Of a DNA stretch of 16,896 nt, positions 1 to 6,508 are shown piece after piece. Where the stretch lies: positions 1-16,896 of the forward strand of contig JAILHX010000003.1 in the NCBI GenBank assembly GCA_024695565.1. The letters run 5' to 3'. This DNA comes from Saccharofermentans sp. GTDB taxonomy: Bacteria > Bacillota_A > Clostridia > Saccharofermentanales > Saccharofermentanaceae. Under the pieces are notes generated by a model. That model saw nothing but the letters and a program-made list of their open reading frames with translations. It was not told the origin of the DNA and made no database searches. Position numbers and translations under genes: made by a program. Each line of letters begins with the position of its first letter. The stretch's first letter is position 1.

Positions 1-386
1 ACTGCCATATAGATAACGGCATCGGTGTTCTCGATCCTCTTCTTCAGCGAGCCTAATACCAGTGCGCCCATGTCTTCTCCGCCGATATCGAAAATCCCCT
101 GGTAAGATTCGTCATCGAAGATAACGTACATATCAGGCGGCAGGACCGGTGCATCGACATTTGAGCCTGCATACATGGGCGTAACAAGCCTTATTCCCGC
201 TTCTTCAAGGACTTGGGCGCAGTCCGAAGAACGGTAAAAAGGGTTTACTATGTCGAGATCTGCAATGAGGAGCTTCTTGTCCGGTAATGCTTTTCGCTGG
301 GCAAGAGACATATTGACAGCAATCTCGGACTTGCCGCTGCCATATGCACCGATAATGATTGTCAGACGATGATCAAGATAAAACAT
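1..386 (-). CDS. P-loop ATPase of the ParA/MinD/CobQ-like type, partial (C-terminus beyond window)
   Basis: Translating the minus strand from the ATG at 386 gives about 128 residues with no stop before the window edge. A Walker A motif, GAYGSGKS, lies at about residues 13-20, followed by a segment of the form LLIADLDIVNPF, typical of the deviant Walker A' region of ParA/MinD/CobQ-like NTPases. The start is supported by translational coupling: the permease stop TGA and this ATG share one base (TGATG), and a purine-rich AGAAAGAAGAAC lies just upstream inside the permease gene. No membrane segment is visible in the part present. It is third in an apparent ABC ATPase, permease, P-loop ATPase operon. 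Its substrate and role are unknown, and I cannot tell whether it serves the exporter or only shares the transcript. Confidence 0.7.
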   Translation of the reverse strand, partial: MFYLDHRLTIIIGAYGSGKSEIAVNMSLAQRKALPDKKLLIADLDIVNPFYRSSDCAQVLEEAGIRLVTPMYAGSNVDAPVLPPDMYVIFDDESYQGIFDIGGEDMGALVLGSLKKRIENTDAVIYMA

Positions 387-1453
387 CAGAATAAGTTCTT
401 CTTTCTAAAGATTACGTAACCCCAGCCGCCGATCAGGAGCATCCATGCTACAGATCTGAGTGTGTAAGTGAGGTTGAGGCGGGTGTATGAGACATGCATG
501 GAATCAGTATGCTTGAAGTCCTTAGCTGTCAGCATGGACATATCCGCGTTGAAATAGTCATAGTCACTAACGAAGGTGTTCGTGAAGTCGAGTTCATCGG
601 AATATTCGAGACCGCCGGTGATCACCTGGGTCAGATCTGTCGAATAATCGCCGTTAAAACCGAGATTGGTGATAAGGTATGCGGGATGGCAGATCTTCCA
701 CGGAATGCCAAGATAGTGGTCTCTGTCATACATATCCTCTAATTCCTCAGCTAAATCCTCATCAATAGATCCGTCTTCGATCATCTCTTCATAACGTTCG
801 TGTCTGGTCTCAATATAGTCGTCGACCGCCTTTGCAGGAAGATTGAAATTTCCGATGATGGCACTTGCAGTAGACATAAACATGACCATTACGATGGACA
901 GGATGATCGGCATCGCGCGCCTTCTGAACATGAGAGAGATAACGGTAAATGTAACCGTCAGCACGAGCAGGATCATGATCGCAACTCCAAAACGCAGGAA
1001 CATCTCACCGCGGTTTAGGTCAACGCCGAATCCGGCTATCGTAAGACCGAACAATGCACCGCCGATATAAGTGACACACATAAGGACCGTCGCACAGATC
1101 TGGGTGATCATGTAGGAGAAAAAGATCGAGGTCCTCGAATGTCCTGCGGTTATCTTATTCCTGACGATTCCGTCAGAGAAATCCCTTCCGATATGAAGCA
1201 CCGTAAACAGCGCGATAAACTTCGGGAGTTCATTAACGAAAGCAACGCCTACCATCCAGGTCAGGAACCTTAATTCATCACCGGACATATCGAAATCAGC
1301 AAACGTGGCGTCTGTGTCAAGCAAGGTCAGTTCGATGATGCCGCGGTAGAAAAGTGCAACTATGATCGGCCACACCAGGCAGTAAGCGCCGATTATCTTA
1401 AAGAAAAGGCTCTTGGACATGCGCCTGAATTCAAACAAGAGAAGATTAAGCAT
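386..1453 (-). CDS. ABC-2 type transporter permease
   Basis: This is a 355-residue membrane protein. It has a hydrophobic segment near the N-terminus (around IIGAYCLVWPIIVALFY), a cluster of four to five more in the middle (ALFTVLHIG, MITQICATVLMC, ALFGLTIAG, VAIMILLVLTVTFTVISL, MPIILSIVMVMFM), a long polar and acidic extracytoplasmic-looking loop, and a last membrane helix before RKKNLF. This is the usual layout of ABC-2 permeases that pair with BcrA/NatA-like ATPases. I chose ATG 1453 because GGGAGGTGA sits about 6 nt upstream; an in-frame start at 1492 would lie within the ATPase gene and has no such site. The gene overlaps the ATPase by 8 nt and is coupled by TGATG to the next gene. Substrate is unknown; peptide antibiotic, lipid or ion export are all possible for this family. 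Confidence 0.85.
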   Translation of the reverse strand: MLNLLLFEFRRMSKSLFFKIIGAYCLVWPIIVALFYRGIIELTLLDTDATFADFDMSGDELRFLTWMVGVAFVNELPKFIALFTVLHIGRDFSDGIVRNKITAGHSRTSIFFSYMITQICATVLMCVTYIGGALFGLTIAGFGVDLNRGEMFLRFGVAIMILLVLTVTFTVISLMFRRRAMPIILSIVMVMFMSTASAIIGNFNLPAKAVDDYIETRHERYEEMIEDGSIDEDLAEELEDMYDRDHYLGIPWKICHPAYLITNLGFNGDYSTDLTQVITGGLEYSDELDFTNTFVSDYDYFNADMSMLTAKDFKHTDSMHVSYTRLNLTYTLRSVAWMLLIGGWGYVIFRKKNLF

Positions 1454-2354
1454 GTGACTCACCTCCCACAAGGCTGACGAAGTAAGTCTCAAGGTCTGTC
1501 TCCTTCGTTACGACACGGGCGATGTTGACACCGGCGTTGTTTGCGGCAATGACAACATCAGTGAGATTGTAATAACCCTTGGCATAAATGATTCCCGTCT
1601 TGGGATCGATCGTGGTCGACAGACCGTGTGCATTAAGAACTGGTATCAGCTGTTCAGGCGTTCCCGAATAGAATTCCGATACAAGACCGCCTGCATTCTC
1701 AACCGCTTCAGCATTAACTTCCCTTACAACTCTGCCCTTCTCTACAAAAGCAAAATCTGTAGCAAGCTTTGAGAGCTCGGAAAGGATGTGGCTCGATATT
1801 ATGATCGTAACGCCCTTCTCCCTGTTGAGTCTTACGAGCAGATCCCTGATCTGGATGATACCCTGAGGATCGAGGCCGTTGATAGGCTCGTCAAGAATAA
1901 GAACTTCAGGGTCTCCCGTCATTGCCATGGCAATTCCGAGACGCTGTCTCATACCGAGCGAAAACTTTCCTGCCTTCTTCTTGCCCGTATCACCAAGACC
2001 TACGAACTCAAGGCTCCTGTCGACTGAATCATCGACCTTAAGCCCCAGATTGATGTACTGATAGATCAGGTTATCCTTTGCGCTGGCATTGGAATAGATA
2101 GAGGGCAGCTCAACCAACGCTCCTACATTACCGAGTTTCTTGTTATCAAAACCGTATTCGATTGTACCTTTGGTAGGCTTCTGAAGTCCGGCAATGATCC
2201 TCATTATCGTGGTCTTACCGGCACCGTTCCTTCCGACGAGTCCGAAGATCGAACCCCTGGGAACAGTAAATGACATATCATCAAGGACATGTGCTTTGCC
2301 GTAGTCTTTACAAACGCCGGTGACCTTCAGAATATAATCTTTTGTTTCCGACAC
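1446..2354 (-). CDS. ABC transporter ATP-binding protein (BcrA/NatA-like)
   Basis: A 302-residue nucleotide-binding subunit. Visible motifs in order: Walker A GRNGAGKTT (about 41-49), signature FSLGMRQR (131-138, a divergent LSGGQ), Walker B VLILDEP (151-157) followed by INGLDP, and the H-loop SSH ending at His189. The roughly 90 residues after the ATPase core are the accessory C-terminal part seen in DrrA/BcrA-type subunits. The start codon is GTG at 2354, preceded by AAAGGAGAT with 8 nt spacing. It overlaps the permease gene by 8 nt, so the two are made together. The protein should energise transport by the ABC-2 permease at the inner face of the membrane. Substrate cannot be read from the sequence. 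Confidence 0.93.
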   Translation of the reverse strand: MSETKDYILKVTGVCKDYGKAHVLDDMSFTVPRGSIFGLVGRNGAGKTTIMRIIAGLQKPTKGTIEYGFDNKKLGNVGALVELPSIYSNASAKDNLIYQYINLGLKVDDSVDRSLEFVGLGDTGKKKAGKFSLGMRQRLGIAMAMTGDPEVLILDEPINGLDPQGIIQIRDLLVRLNREKGVTIIISSHILSELSKLATDFAFVEKGRVVREVNAEAVENAGGLVSEFYSGTPEQLIPVLNAHGLSTTIDPKTGIIYAKGYYNLTDVVIAANNAGVNIARVVTKETDLETYFVSLVGGESHA

Positions 2355-2381
2355 GATCTTATCTCCTTTATTCCCCTTATT

Positions 2382-2405
2382 AACCGGATCTTATGAGGAC
2401 CGGTT
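2382..2405 (-). promoter_or_regulatory. Inverted repeat in the 5' leader of the ABC operon
   Basis: AACCGG, 12 nt, CCGGTT forms a perfect 6-bp inverted repeat at the presumed transcript start. Independently, the word ATAAGATC occurs at 2423-2430 and its reverse complement GATCTTAT at 2387-2394 and 2355-2362. The group could be an operator for a regulator encoded elsewhere or an mRNA leader structure. Confidence 0.35.
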
Positions 2406-2411
2406 CGGTAC

Positions 2412-2420
2412 ATTATATCA
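2412..2420 (-). promoter_or_regulatory. Extended -10 promoter of the ABC operon
   Basis: On the minus strand the sequence reads TGATATAAT, which is a perfect TATAAT with the TG-N extension. The -35 region 17 bp upstream (TTCCGA) is poor, as is common for extended -10 promoters. The likely transcript start is near 2404, giving a leader of about 50 nt before the GTG start of the ATPase. Confidence 0.55.
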
Positions 2421-2442
2421 AAATAAGATCTTTCTCGGAAAC

Positions 2443-3045
2443 TCAGCGTCTGACAAGCTTGCCTGCTCGCTCGCCGATAATGACGGCAACAACGAGCTTG
2501 ACTATGTCAGGGATAATGAACGGCCAAACGCACCAGGTCATAACGGCAGCAAGACCGACGGGACCTGTCTGCGCTGCATAGACGGTCATGAACCAGATGA
2601 CACCGATGACATACATAACGACTTCGAAGATAACCGAATTAACTGCCCCGAATATCCATGTTTTGACCGTGTTAGTCATAAGCTTTCTGAACACGAGTCC
2701 TTCAAGGAGCCAGTATACGAGGCCTGCGAAAACAAATCCAATCAGAAATCCTCCGGTCGTTCCCAAAAAGGCTGTTACTCCGCCCTTAAAGCCTGCGAAA
2801 ACAGGAACTCCGCAAGCACCCAGCGCCAGATAGACCAATATGGAGATCGTTCCCCTTCTGCCGCCGCAGGTAAGCATGACTGCCAGTATTCCCAAAGTCT
2901 GTAACGTAAAAGGCACGGGACCTAACGGAATACTGATCCATGAACATACGGTTATGAGAGCTGCGGATATAGAGATCAGAACGAGATCATATATGAATGC
3001 CCTGTTCTTTGTGGATTTGGATGTTTTCGAGCTTGTACGAGACAT
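2443..3045 (-). CDS. bioY: Biotin ECF transporter S component BioY
   Basis: A 200-residue hydrophobic protein of BioY length. After a basic, Ser/Thr-rich N-terminus comes the characteristic stretch IPLGPVPFTLQTLGILAVML, then GGRRGTISILVYLALGACGVPVF and a Gly-rich GGVTAFLGTTGGFLIGF segment, both typical of BioY. It captures biotin and normally works with the shared EcfA/EcfA'/EcfT energising module, which is not in this window. Start ATG 3045 is preceded by AAGAAGG at 6 nt spacing; an in-frame TTG at 3075 has no ribosome binding site. A promoter and a BirA-like site lie directly upstream, which fits biotin repression. No clear terminator is seen before the ABC promoter. Confidence 0.95.
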   Translation of the reverse strand: MSRTSSKTSKSTKNRAFIYDLVLISISAALITVCSWISIPLGPVPFTLQTLGILAVMLTCGGRRGTISILVYLALGACGVPVFAGFKGGVTAFLGTTGGFLIGFVFAGLVYWLLEGLVFRKLMTNTVKTWIFGAVNSVIFEVVMYVIGVIWFMTVYAAQTGPVGLAAVMTWCVWPFIIPDIVKLVVAVIIGERAGKLVRR

Positions 3046-3075
3046 TGTAAACCTTCTTAACAATTTGATTGACAA
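3045..3075 (-). promoter_or_regulatory. Candidate BirA (biotin repressor) operator
   Basis: On the minus strand TTGTCAATC is followed after 13 bp by GGTTTACAA. The right half is identical to the E. coli bioO half-site; the left half matches TTGTAAACC at seven of nine positions. The spacer is shorter than the 16 bp of E. coli bioO. The site covers the expected transcript start and overlaps the ribosome binding site and the first base of the bioY ATG. That the next gene is bioY strengthens the call. No birA gene is in the window. Confidence 0.5.
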
Positions 3076-3080
3076 TCGGC

Positions 3081-3109
3081 ATTTTACACTTGTCCCGCTT
3101 TAATAGCAA
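3081..3109 (-). promoter_or_regulatory. bioY promoter
   Basis: On the minus strand TTGCTA (3109-3104) and TAAAAT (3086-3081) are separated by exactly 17 bp. The expected start site falls at about 3074, inside the candidate BirA operator, so repression by promoter occlusion is plausible. Confidence 0.65.
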
Positions 3110-3118
3110 TAACTAATT

Positions 3119-4114
3119 TCAGAACTGATACTTGGGCCAGATGCCCTTCTTATCGTGGGTATGCTCAGGAAGCTGATAGAGATCGTGGCCCGGATAGTCA
3201 TTGCCCTCAACAATTACGGGACCGTCAGGCGTGAAGCAAACGTCCCAGCCGATAAATCCGACCTGTGGAACTACCATTGCCGCCTTGGTGCACATCTCTA
3301 TTACCTGATCCCACATAGGGAAAACAAATCCCTTGAATACCGCACCGGTCATGGGGTGCTTCTCATAGAGGACCTTGGTCTTATCGATCGGGAAATCAGT
3401 GATCTCACCGGTCTTCTCATCAACAGGAGCCGTCATGCCGCCGCTGTTGAAGTTATCGACGCTGTGGCCGTAGTTGCCGAATCTGCAGCATGCGCTGGCA
3501 ACATGAACCTGACCGTCCCTCTGGATGGTAACAAGTCTTACTGTATTGATCGCATAAGGATAAATGGCGCTTACATCAGGATGCTGGACTATCAGTTCTT
3601 CGAAGAAATGAGGTCTCTCCTGATCAACGAGCCTGTCATAGATAGCTTCGGCAGGTTCAGCCTTGCAGTCGATCTTCTCGACGGTCTTACCGCATGAACC
3701 TAAGTCAGCCTTAGCCATAAGAAAATCGTGATCATTAATGAAGTCTATTACTTCCTGCTTATTGTCTTTCCTGATTTCGATCCACTTACGGCCTAAGAAT
3801 TCACCGAAGCGCTTATTGAATTCGATCTTGTTGTCGATAAGGTCAGTATAGTTGGGATCGTTATATCTCTTAACGAGCTCATAGTTGCGGCCGCGTGTGA
3901 TATATGTGTCGCGCTCGGCATCTGTGAGGTTATACATCTCGTAGAGCCAGTAATCCATGTAGCCTGCGCCGAACTTCCTTCCGCAGTGGACCATATCAAA
4001 GAATATCCACACACGGTTCTTGCCCGACTTCTCATGGATATCCTTTATCTTGGCAAACATTGCCTTATAATCCATGCGCGTAACGCGCCTTATCAAATAA
4101 CTCAGTTTTGACAT
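3119..4114 (-). CDS. ATP-grasp protein, sugar-transfer-associated type
   Basis: About 331 residues if translated from ATG 4114. The C-terminal half carries ATP-grasp features: GSCGKTVEKIDC as the lysine/glycine-rich ATP-binding segment, YAINTVRLVTIQRDGQVHVASACCRFG, and the late acidic segment GWDVCFTPDGPVIVEGNDYPG, where Asp and Glu would bind metal. This pattern resembles the family called sugar-transfer-associated ATP-grasp, often found near polysaccharide genes. Such genes are not visible here and the substrate is unknown. The start is uncertain. ATG 4114 has no ribosome binding site but lies 6 nt after a TATAAT box; TTG 4132 and ATG 4075 are other choices. A GCGCG-TTA-CGCGC inverted repeat lies just before ATG 4075. 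Divergent from ddh. Confidence 0.75.
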   Translation of the reverse strand: MSKLSYLIRRVTRMDYKAMFAKIKDIHEKSGKNRVWIFFDMVHCGRKFGAGYMDYWLYEMYNLTDAERDTYITRGRNYELVKRYNDPNYTDLIDNKIEFNKRFGEFLGRKWIEIRKDNKQEVIDFINDHDFLMAKADLGSCGKTVEKIDCKAEPAEAIYDRLVDQERPHFFEELIVQHPDVSAIYPYAINTVRLVTIQRDGQVHVASACCRFGNYGHSVDNFNSGGMTAPVDEKTGEITDFPIDKTKVLYEKHPMTGAVFKGFVFPMWDQVIEMCTKAAMVVPQVGFIGWDVCFTPDGPVIVEGNDYPGHDLYQLPEHTHDKKGIWPKYQF

Positions 4115-4120
4115 AGGTGC

Positions 4121-4150
4121 ATTATAATACAACCTTCAGATTTTTGTTAT
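4121..4150 (-). promoter_or_regulatory. Promoter of the ATP-grasp gene, possibly leaderless
   Basis: A perfect TATAAT (minus strand, 4126-4121) with ATAACA 18 bp upstream (4150-4145, four of six to TTGACA). Only 6 nt separate the -10 box from ATG 4114, so the expected start site coincides with the A of that ATG. The -35 element overlaps the -10 box of the divergent ddh promoter. Confidence 0.45.
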
Positions 4151-4153
4151 AAT
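4145..4153 (+). promoter_or_regulatory. Extended -10 promoter of ddh
   Basis: TGTTATAAT is a perfect TATAAT with the TG-N extension. No good -35 is seen 17 bp upstream. Transcription would begin near 4160 and give a 60-nt leader containing the hairpin at 4176-4193. The element overlaps the -35 of the opposite promoter, so the two promoters probably compete for polymerase. Confidence 0.55.
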
Positions 4154-4175
4154 TGCGTTCGAATAGAAATTTATG

Positions 4176-4193
4176 AGTAACAGGCTTGTTACT
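4176..4193 (+). promoter_or_regulatory. Hairpin in the ddh 5' leader
   Basis: AGTAACA-GGCT-TGTTACT is a perfect 7-bp inverted repeat with a 4-nt loop. It lies 9 nt before the AGGAGG ribosome binding site (4203-4208). It is not followed by a T-run, so it is not a terminator. It may stabilise the message or be an operator. Confidence 0.4.
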
Positions 4194-4219
4194 TTAAGTT
4201 AAAGGAGGATATTTCCCAT

Positions 4220-5206
4220 ATGGCTATCAGAATAGGTATTTTAGGTTACGGTAACCTCGCCAAGGGCGTTGAGCTCTCAATCCGTCAGAACAAGGACATG
4301 GAGCTTGCTGCCGTATTCACAAGAAGAGACCCTTCAACTGTTAAGACTCTTACAGAAGGCGTTGCAGTTGTTCCCTCTTTCGAAGCTTCTGAATGGAAGG
4401 ATAAGATCGACGTTCTCGTTATCTGCGGAGGCTCTGCGACAGACCTGCCCACACAGACTCCCGAGTACGCTTCAATGTTCAATGTAATCGACAGCTTCGA
4501 TACACACGCAAAGATCCCTGAGCACTTCGCCAACGTTGATAAGGCAGCTGCTTCAAGCAAGCACGCAGCTCTCATCTCAGGCGGCTGGGATCCCGGCATG
4601 TTCTCCATCAACAGACTCTATGGCAGCTGCATCCTTCCCGACGGTCAGGATTACACATTCTGGGGCAAGGGCGTATCACAGGGGCACTCCGATGCCATCA
4701 GAAGAGTTCCGGGCGTAAAGAACGGCAAGCAGTACACGATTCCTGTTGACGCAGCATTAGAAGCTGTAAGATCAGGTTCAGAGCCCGTTCTCACGACACG
4801 CCAGAAGCACACCAGAGAGTGCTTCGTAGTCGCAGAGGAAGGCGCAGACTTGGCTCTCATCGAGAAGACGATTAAGGAGATGCCCAACTACTTCGCTGAT
4901 TACGATACAACAGTACACTTCATCTCCGAAGAAGAGTTTGCAAGAGATCATTCACGCATCAACCACGGCGGCTTCGTATTCCGCACAGGCAAGACAGGAG
5001 TTAACGGCGAGAACAAGCACGTTATCGAGTATTCATTGAAGCTCGATTCCAACCCTGAATTCACAGGTTCAGTTCTCACAGCTTATGCAAGAGCCATCTA
5101 CCGCCTCTCACAGAAGGGCGATTACGGCTGCAAGACGGTCTTCGATATCGCTCCTGCTCTCCTCTCACCTCTGTCAGGCGAAGAATTAAGAGCTCACATG
5201 CTGTAA
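4220..5206 (+). CDS. ddh: meso-diaminopimelate D-dehydrogenase
   Basis: A 328-residue protein of the length expected for Ddh (EC 1.4.1.16). The N-terminal dinucleotide-binding loop is GILGYGNLAKGVE. Family segments that can be seen include VVPSFEA, VLVICGGSATDLP, SFDTHAKIPEHF, the strongly conserved SGGWDPGMFSINRLYG, and FWGKGVSQGHSDAIRRVPGVK. It makes meso-2,6-diaminopimelate from L-2-amino-6-oxopimelate, ammonia and NADPH in one step, feeding lysine and peptidoglycan. ATG 4220 follows AAAGGAGG with 11 nt spacing after AGGAGG. The gene stands alone with its own extended -10 promoter and a strong terminator at 5227-5268. Its codon use is noticeably regular, suggesting high expression. Confidence 0.96.
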   Translation: MAIRIGILGYGNLAKGVELSIRQNKDMELAAVFTRRDPSTVKTLTEGVAVVPSFEASEWKDKIDVLVICGGSATDLPTQTPEYASMFNVIDSFDTHAKIPEHFANVDKAAASSKHAALISGGWDPGMFSINRLYGSCILPDGQDYTFWGKGVSQGHSDAIRRVPGVKNGKQYTIPVDAALEAVRSGSEPVLTTRQKHTRECFVVAEEGADLALIEKTIKEMPNYFADYDTTVHFISEEEFARDHSRINHGGFVFRTGKTGVNGENKHVIEYSLKLDSNPEFTGSVLTAYARAIYRLSQKGDYGCKTVFDIAPALLSPLSGEELRAHML

Positions 5207-5226
5207 TAGCAGTCAAAGTATCAGAA

Positions 5227-5268
5227 AGAATTACGGGCTGTCTCTTAGTTGAGGCAGCCCTAATTCTT
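5227..5268 (+). terminator. Intrinsic terminator of ddh
   Basis: Arms AGAATTA / TAATTCT enclose GGGCTG / CAGCCC, then a T-G wobble and CTC / GAG, with loop TTAGTT and one bulged C (5234). The 3' side ends in TTCTTGTT. The core CTGTCTC...GAGGCAG recurs at other gene ends in the window (12249, 12684 and, as CCGTCTC...GAGGCGG, 15088). Confidence 0.8.
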
Positions 5269-5278
5269 GTTGGGGTGG

Positions 5279-5492
5279 CGCTTTTCGAGGTTTATCATAA
5301 ACCTCTCAAAAGCGGGGATAAATGATAATTTAGATGAGGGCTTTTATCATTTTTAGGAAGAAAAAAGACATTAATGATAAAACCACATGCCGTTTTTATC
5401 ATTTGCCCGCGAAAACCAAGTTGTAATGATAAATTCCACTTGGATTTTTATCATTAATCTTAGAAATCAATCAGTTTGTGATAACTTATCAT
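5279..5492. repeat. Array 1: alternating inverted TTATCAT/ATGATAA words with 52-bp period
   Basis: TTATCAT starts at 5292, 5344, 5396 and 5448. Its reverse complement ATGATAA starts at 5322, 5374 and 5426, with a one-base variant GTGATAA at 5478. An extra TTATCAT follows at 5486. Start-to-start steps are 30, 22, 30, 22, 30, 22, 30, 8. The 23-nt and 15-nt stretches between words differ from unit to unit. The first word is centred in a near-perfect hairpin (GAGGTTTAT-C-ATAAACCTC, 5287-5305) extended by CGCTTTT / AAAAGCG to 5279-5314. No gene is credible here. Confidence 0.85.
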
Positions 5493-5511
5493 TTTCCAGT
5501 ACCACAGGTTG

Positions 5512-5705
5512 TTAACGAAGAAATGTAAAATCCTGAATTCGCGTAAACGGGAATGGGTGATTTTTAACGGAGAGTGCTTGTTTTCGAGATCTACGTAAAA
5601 ATTATAAGCAGAAGTTAACGAAGGGCTCGAAAAATCAATCCCGCCGTTAATTTTTCCTTGAAATTATTAACGAAAAGCTCAAGAAACAGATATTCCCGTT
5701 AACGA
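5512..5705. repeat. Array 2: alternating inverted TTAACG/CGTTAA words with about 52-bp period
   Basis: TTAACG starts at 5512, 5564, 5615 and 5667. CGTTAA starts at 5645 and 5697; at the two earlier positions where it is expected (5542, 5594) the sequence is the one-base variant CGTAAA. Steps are 30, 22, 30, 21, 30, 22, 30. This is the same spacing as in the array just before it, but with an unrelated word. The intervening sequence is not conserved. The last word is part of the palindrome CGTTAACG (5697-5704). Confidence 0.8.
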
Positions 5706-5707
5706 TA

Positions 5708-5730
5708 CAAATCCCGCTTATGAGACAGCC
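5708..5730 (-). other. Half of a CTGTCTC-type terminator hairpin after the amidotransferase gene
   Basis: The minus strand reads GGCTGTCTCATAAGCGGG (5730-5713) followed by ATTTG. It closely matches the left side of the Rrf2-gene terminator at 12249 (GCTGTCTCATACGCGGG followed by TTTG). The matching TGAGGCAGC arm is missing here; array 2 begins instead. It may be a terminator interrupted or eroded at the array boundary. No other terminator is seen for the operon ending at 5753. Confidence 0.4.
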
Positions 5731-5752
5731 TCGTATAATTTAGATAACAAAA

Positions 5753-6508
5753 TCAGAGTGCCGAATAACCCATATAGATCATACGCATCTGCTCTTCATC
5801 ATGAACGTAAGTGTGATCGTGAACAGTGCCTTCGTATACCTGTTTTCCGTCCCTGTAGACGAGAAGTCTGTTGCCGGGGACTTCCTCCCAAGCTCCGTCA
5901 TCAAGGGGCCTTGTTGAGAAGAAGACATATCCGTCGTTATTCTTGCGGTACAACGTACCAGCTTCATTCTTATGGACGTAAAAAACCTGTCCGTCAAAAG
6001 CAAAGAAATTCAGTTTGTTCTTATCAGAGAGTTTTACACACACGTCATCCATGACTTTATATCGTGACGAAGCATCATTAATCCCTTTATTCTGATCGAG
6101 CATATAAAGGAATATGCGCTCGCTGTCTGTAGAGCCTGCCTGAATATCCTGATAAGGAAGGAGTTCATCAGATTCAAATATCGTTCCGTTATGGGCAAAT
6201 GCCCATTCACGCCAATTGGGATCGTGAGCAATGAACGGATGAGTGTTCTTGTATTCAACGTATCCGATGGTAGCTTTGCGGATATGGGCGATTATCCCGC
6301 GGCAGCTGACTCCTGAAGACAAATATGAGACTATCCTGCCGCTCCTTGTTGAATCAACGGGTTCTTTATCAATGGTGATCCTGCCTTTATCATTCCAGGA
6401 AGCGATGCCCCAGCCATGCGGATTGAACTCACCGTGCTTAAAAAACTCTCTAAGCTCACCGGTGATATCTATCGTCCTGTCTGATGTTAAGCCGAACAGC
6501 TCACACAT
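5753..6508 (-). CDS. Class II glutamine amidotransferase (YafJ/EgtC-like)
   Basis: A 251-residue Ntn-hydrolase. It begins Met-Cys-Glu-Leu-Phe-Gly, so removal of Met would expose Cys2 as the catalytic N-terminal nucleophile. Other class II amidotransferase motifs are NPHGWGIA (29-36), IAHIRKAT.G with the conserved Arg, NTHPF, and WAFAHNGTI. There is no synthase domain, as in YafJ and in EgtC, the amidohydrolase that removes gamma-glutamyl in ergothioneine formation. The gene overlaps the glutamate-cysteine ligase by 8 nt, and GGGAG lies 10 nt before the ATG. The pairing with a gamma-glutamyl-forming enzyme favours hydrolysis of a gamma-glutamyl amide bond over a biosynthetic amidotransfer, but the substrate is inferred only. 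Last gene of the cysteine operon. Confidence 0.85.
   Translation of the reverse strand: MCELFGLTSDRTIDITGELREFFKHGEFNPHGWGIASWNDKGRITIDKEPVDSTRSGRIVSYLSSGVSCRGIIAHIRKATIGYVEYKNTHPFIAHDPNWREWAFAHNGTIFESDELLPYQDIQAGSTDSERIFLYMLDQNKGINDASSRYKVMDDVCVKLSDKNKLNFFAFDGQVFYVHKNEAGTLYRKNNDGYVFFSTRPLDDGAWEEVPGNRLLVYRDGKQVYEGTVHDHTYVHDEEQMRMIYMGYSAL

Noticed and set aside
5292..5705. CRISPR array
   Set aside because: The regular spacing recalls one, but conserved words are only 6-7 bp, alternate in orientation, and there are no repeats of CRISPR length and no cas gene nearby.
5227..5745. MITE or other mobile element bounded by GGCTGTCTC / GAGACAGCC
   Set aside because: The 9-bp inverted ends (5236-5244 and 5722-5730) are explained by the terminator family; I saw no target duplication and no transposase.
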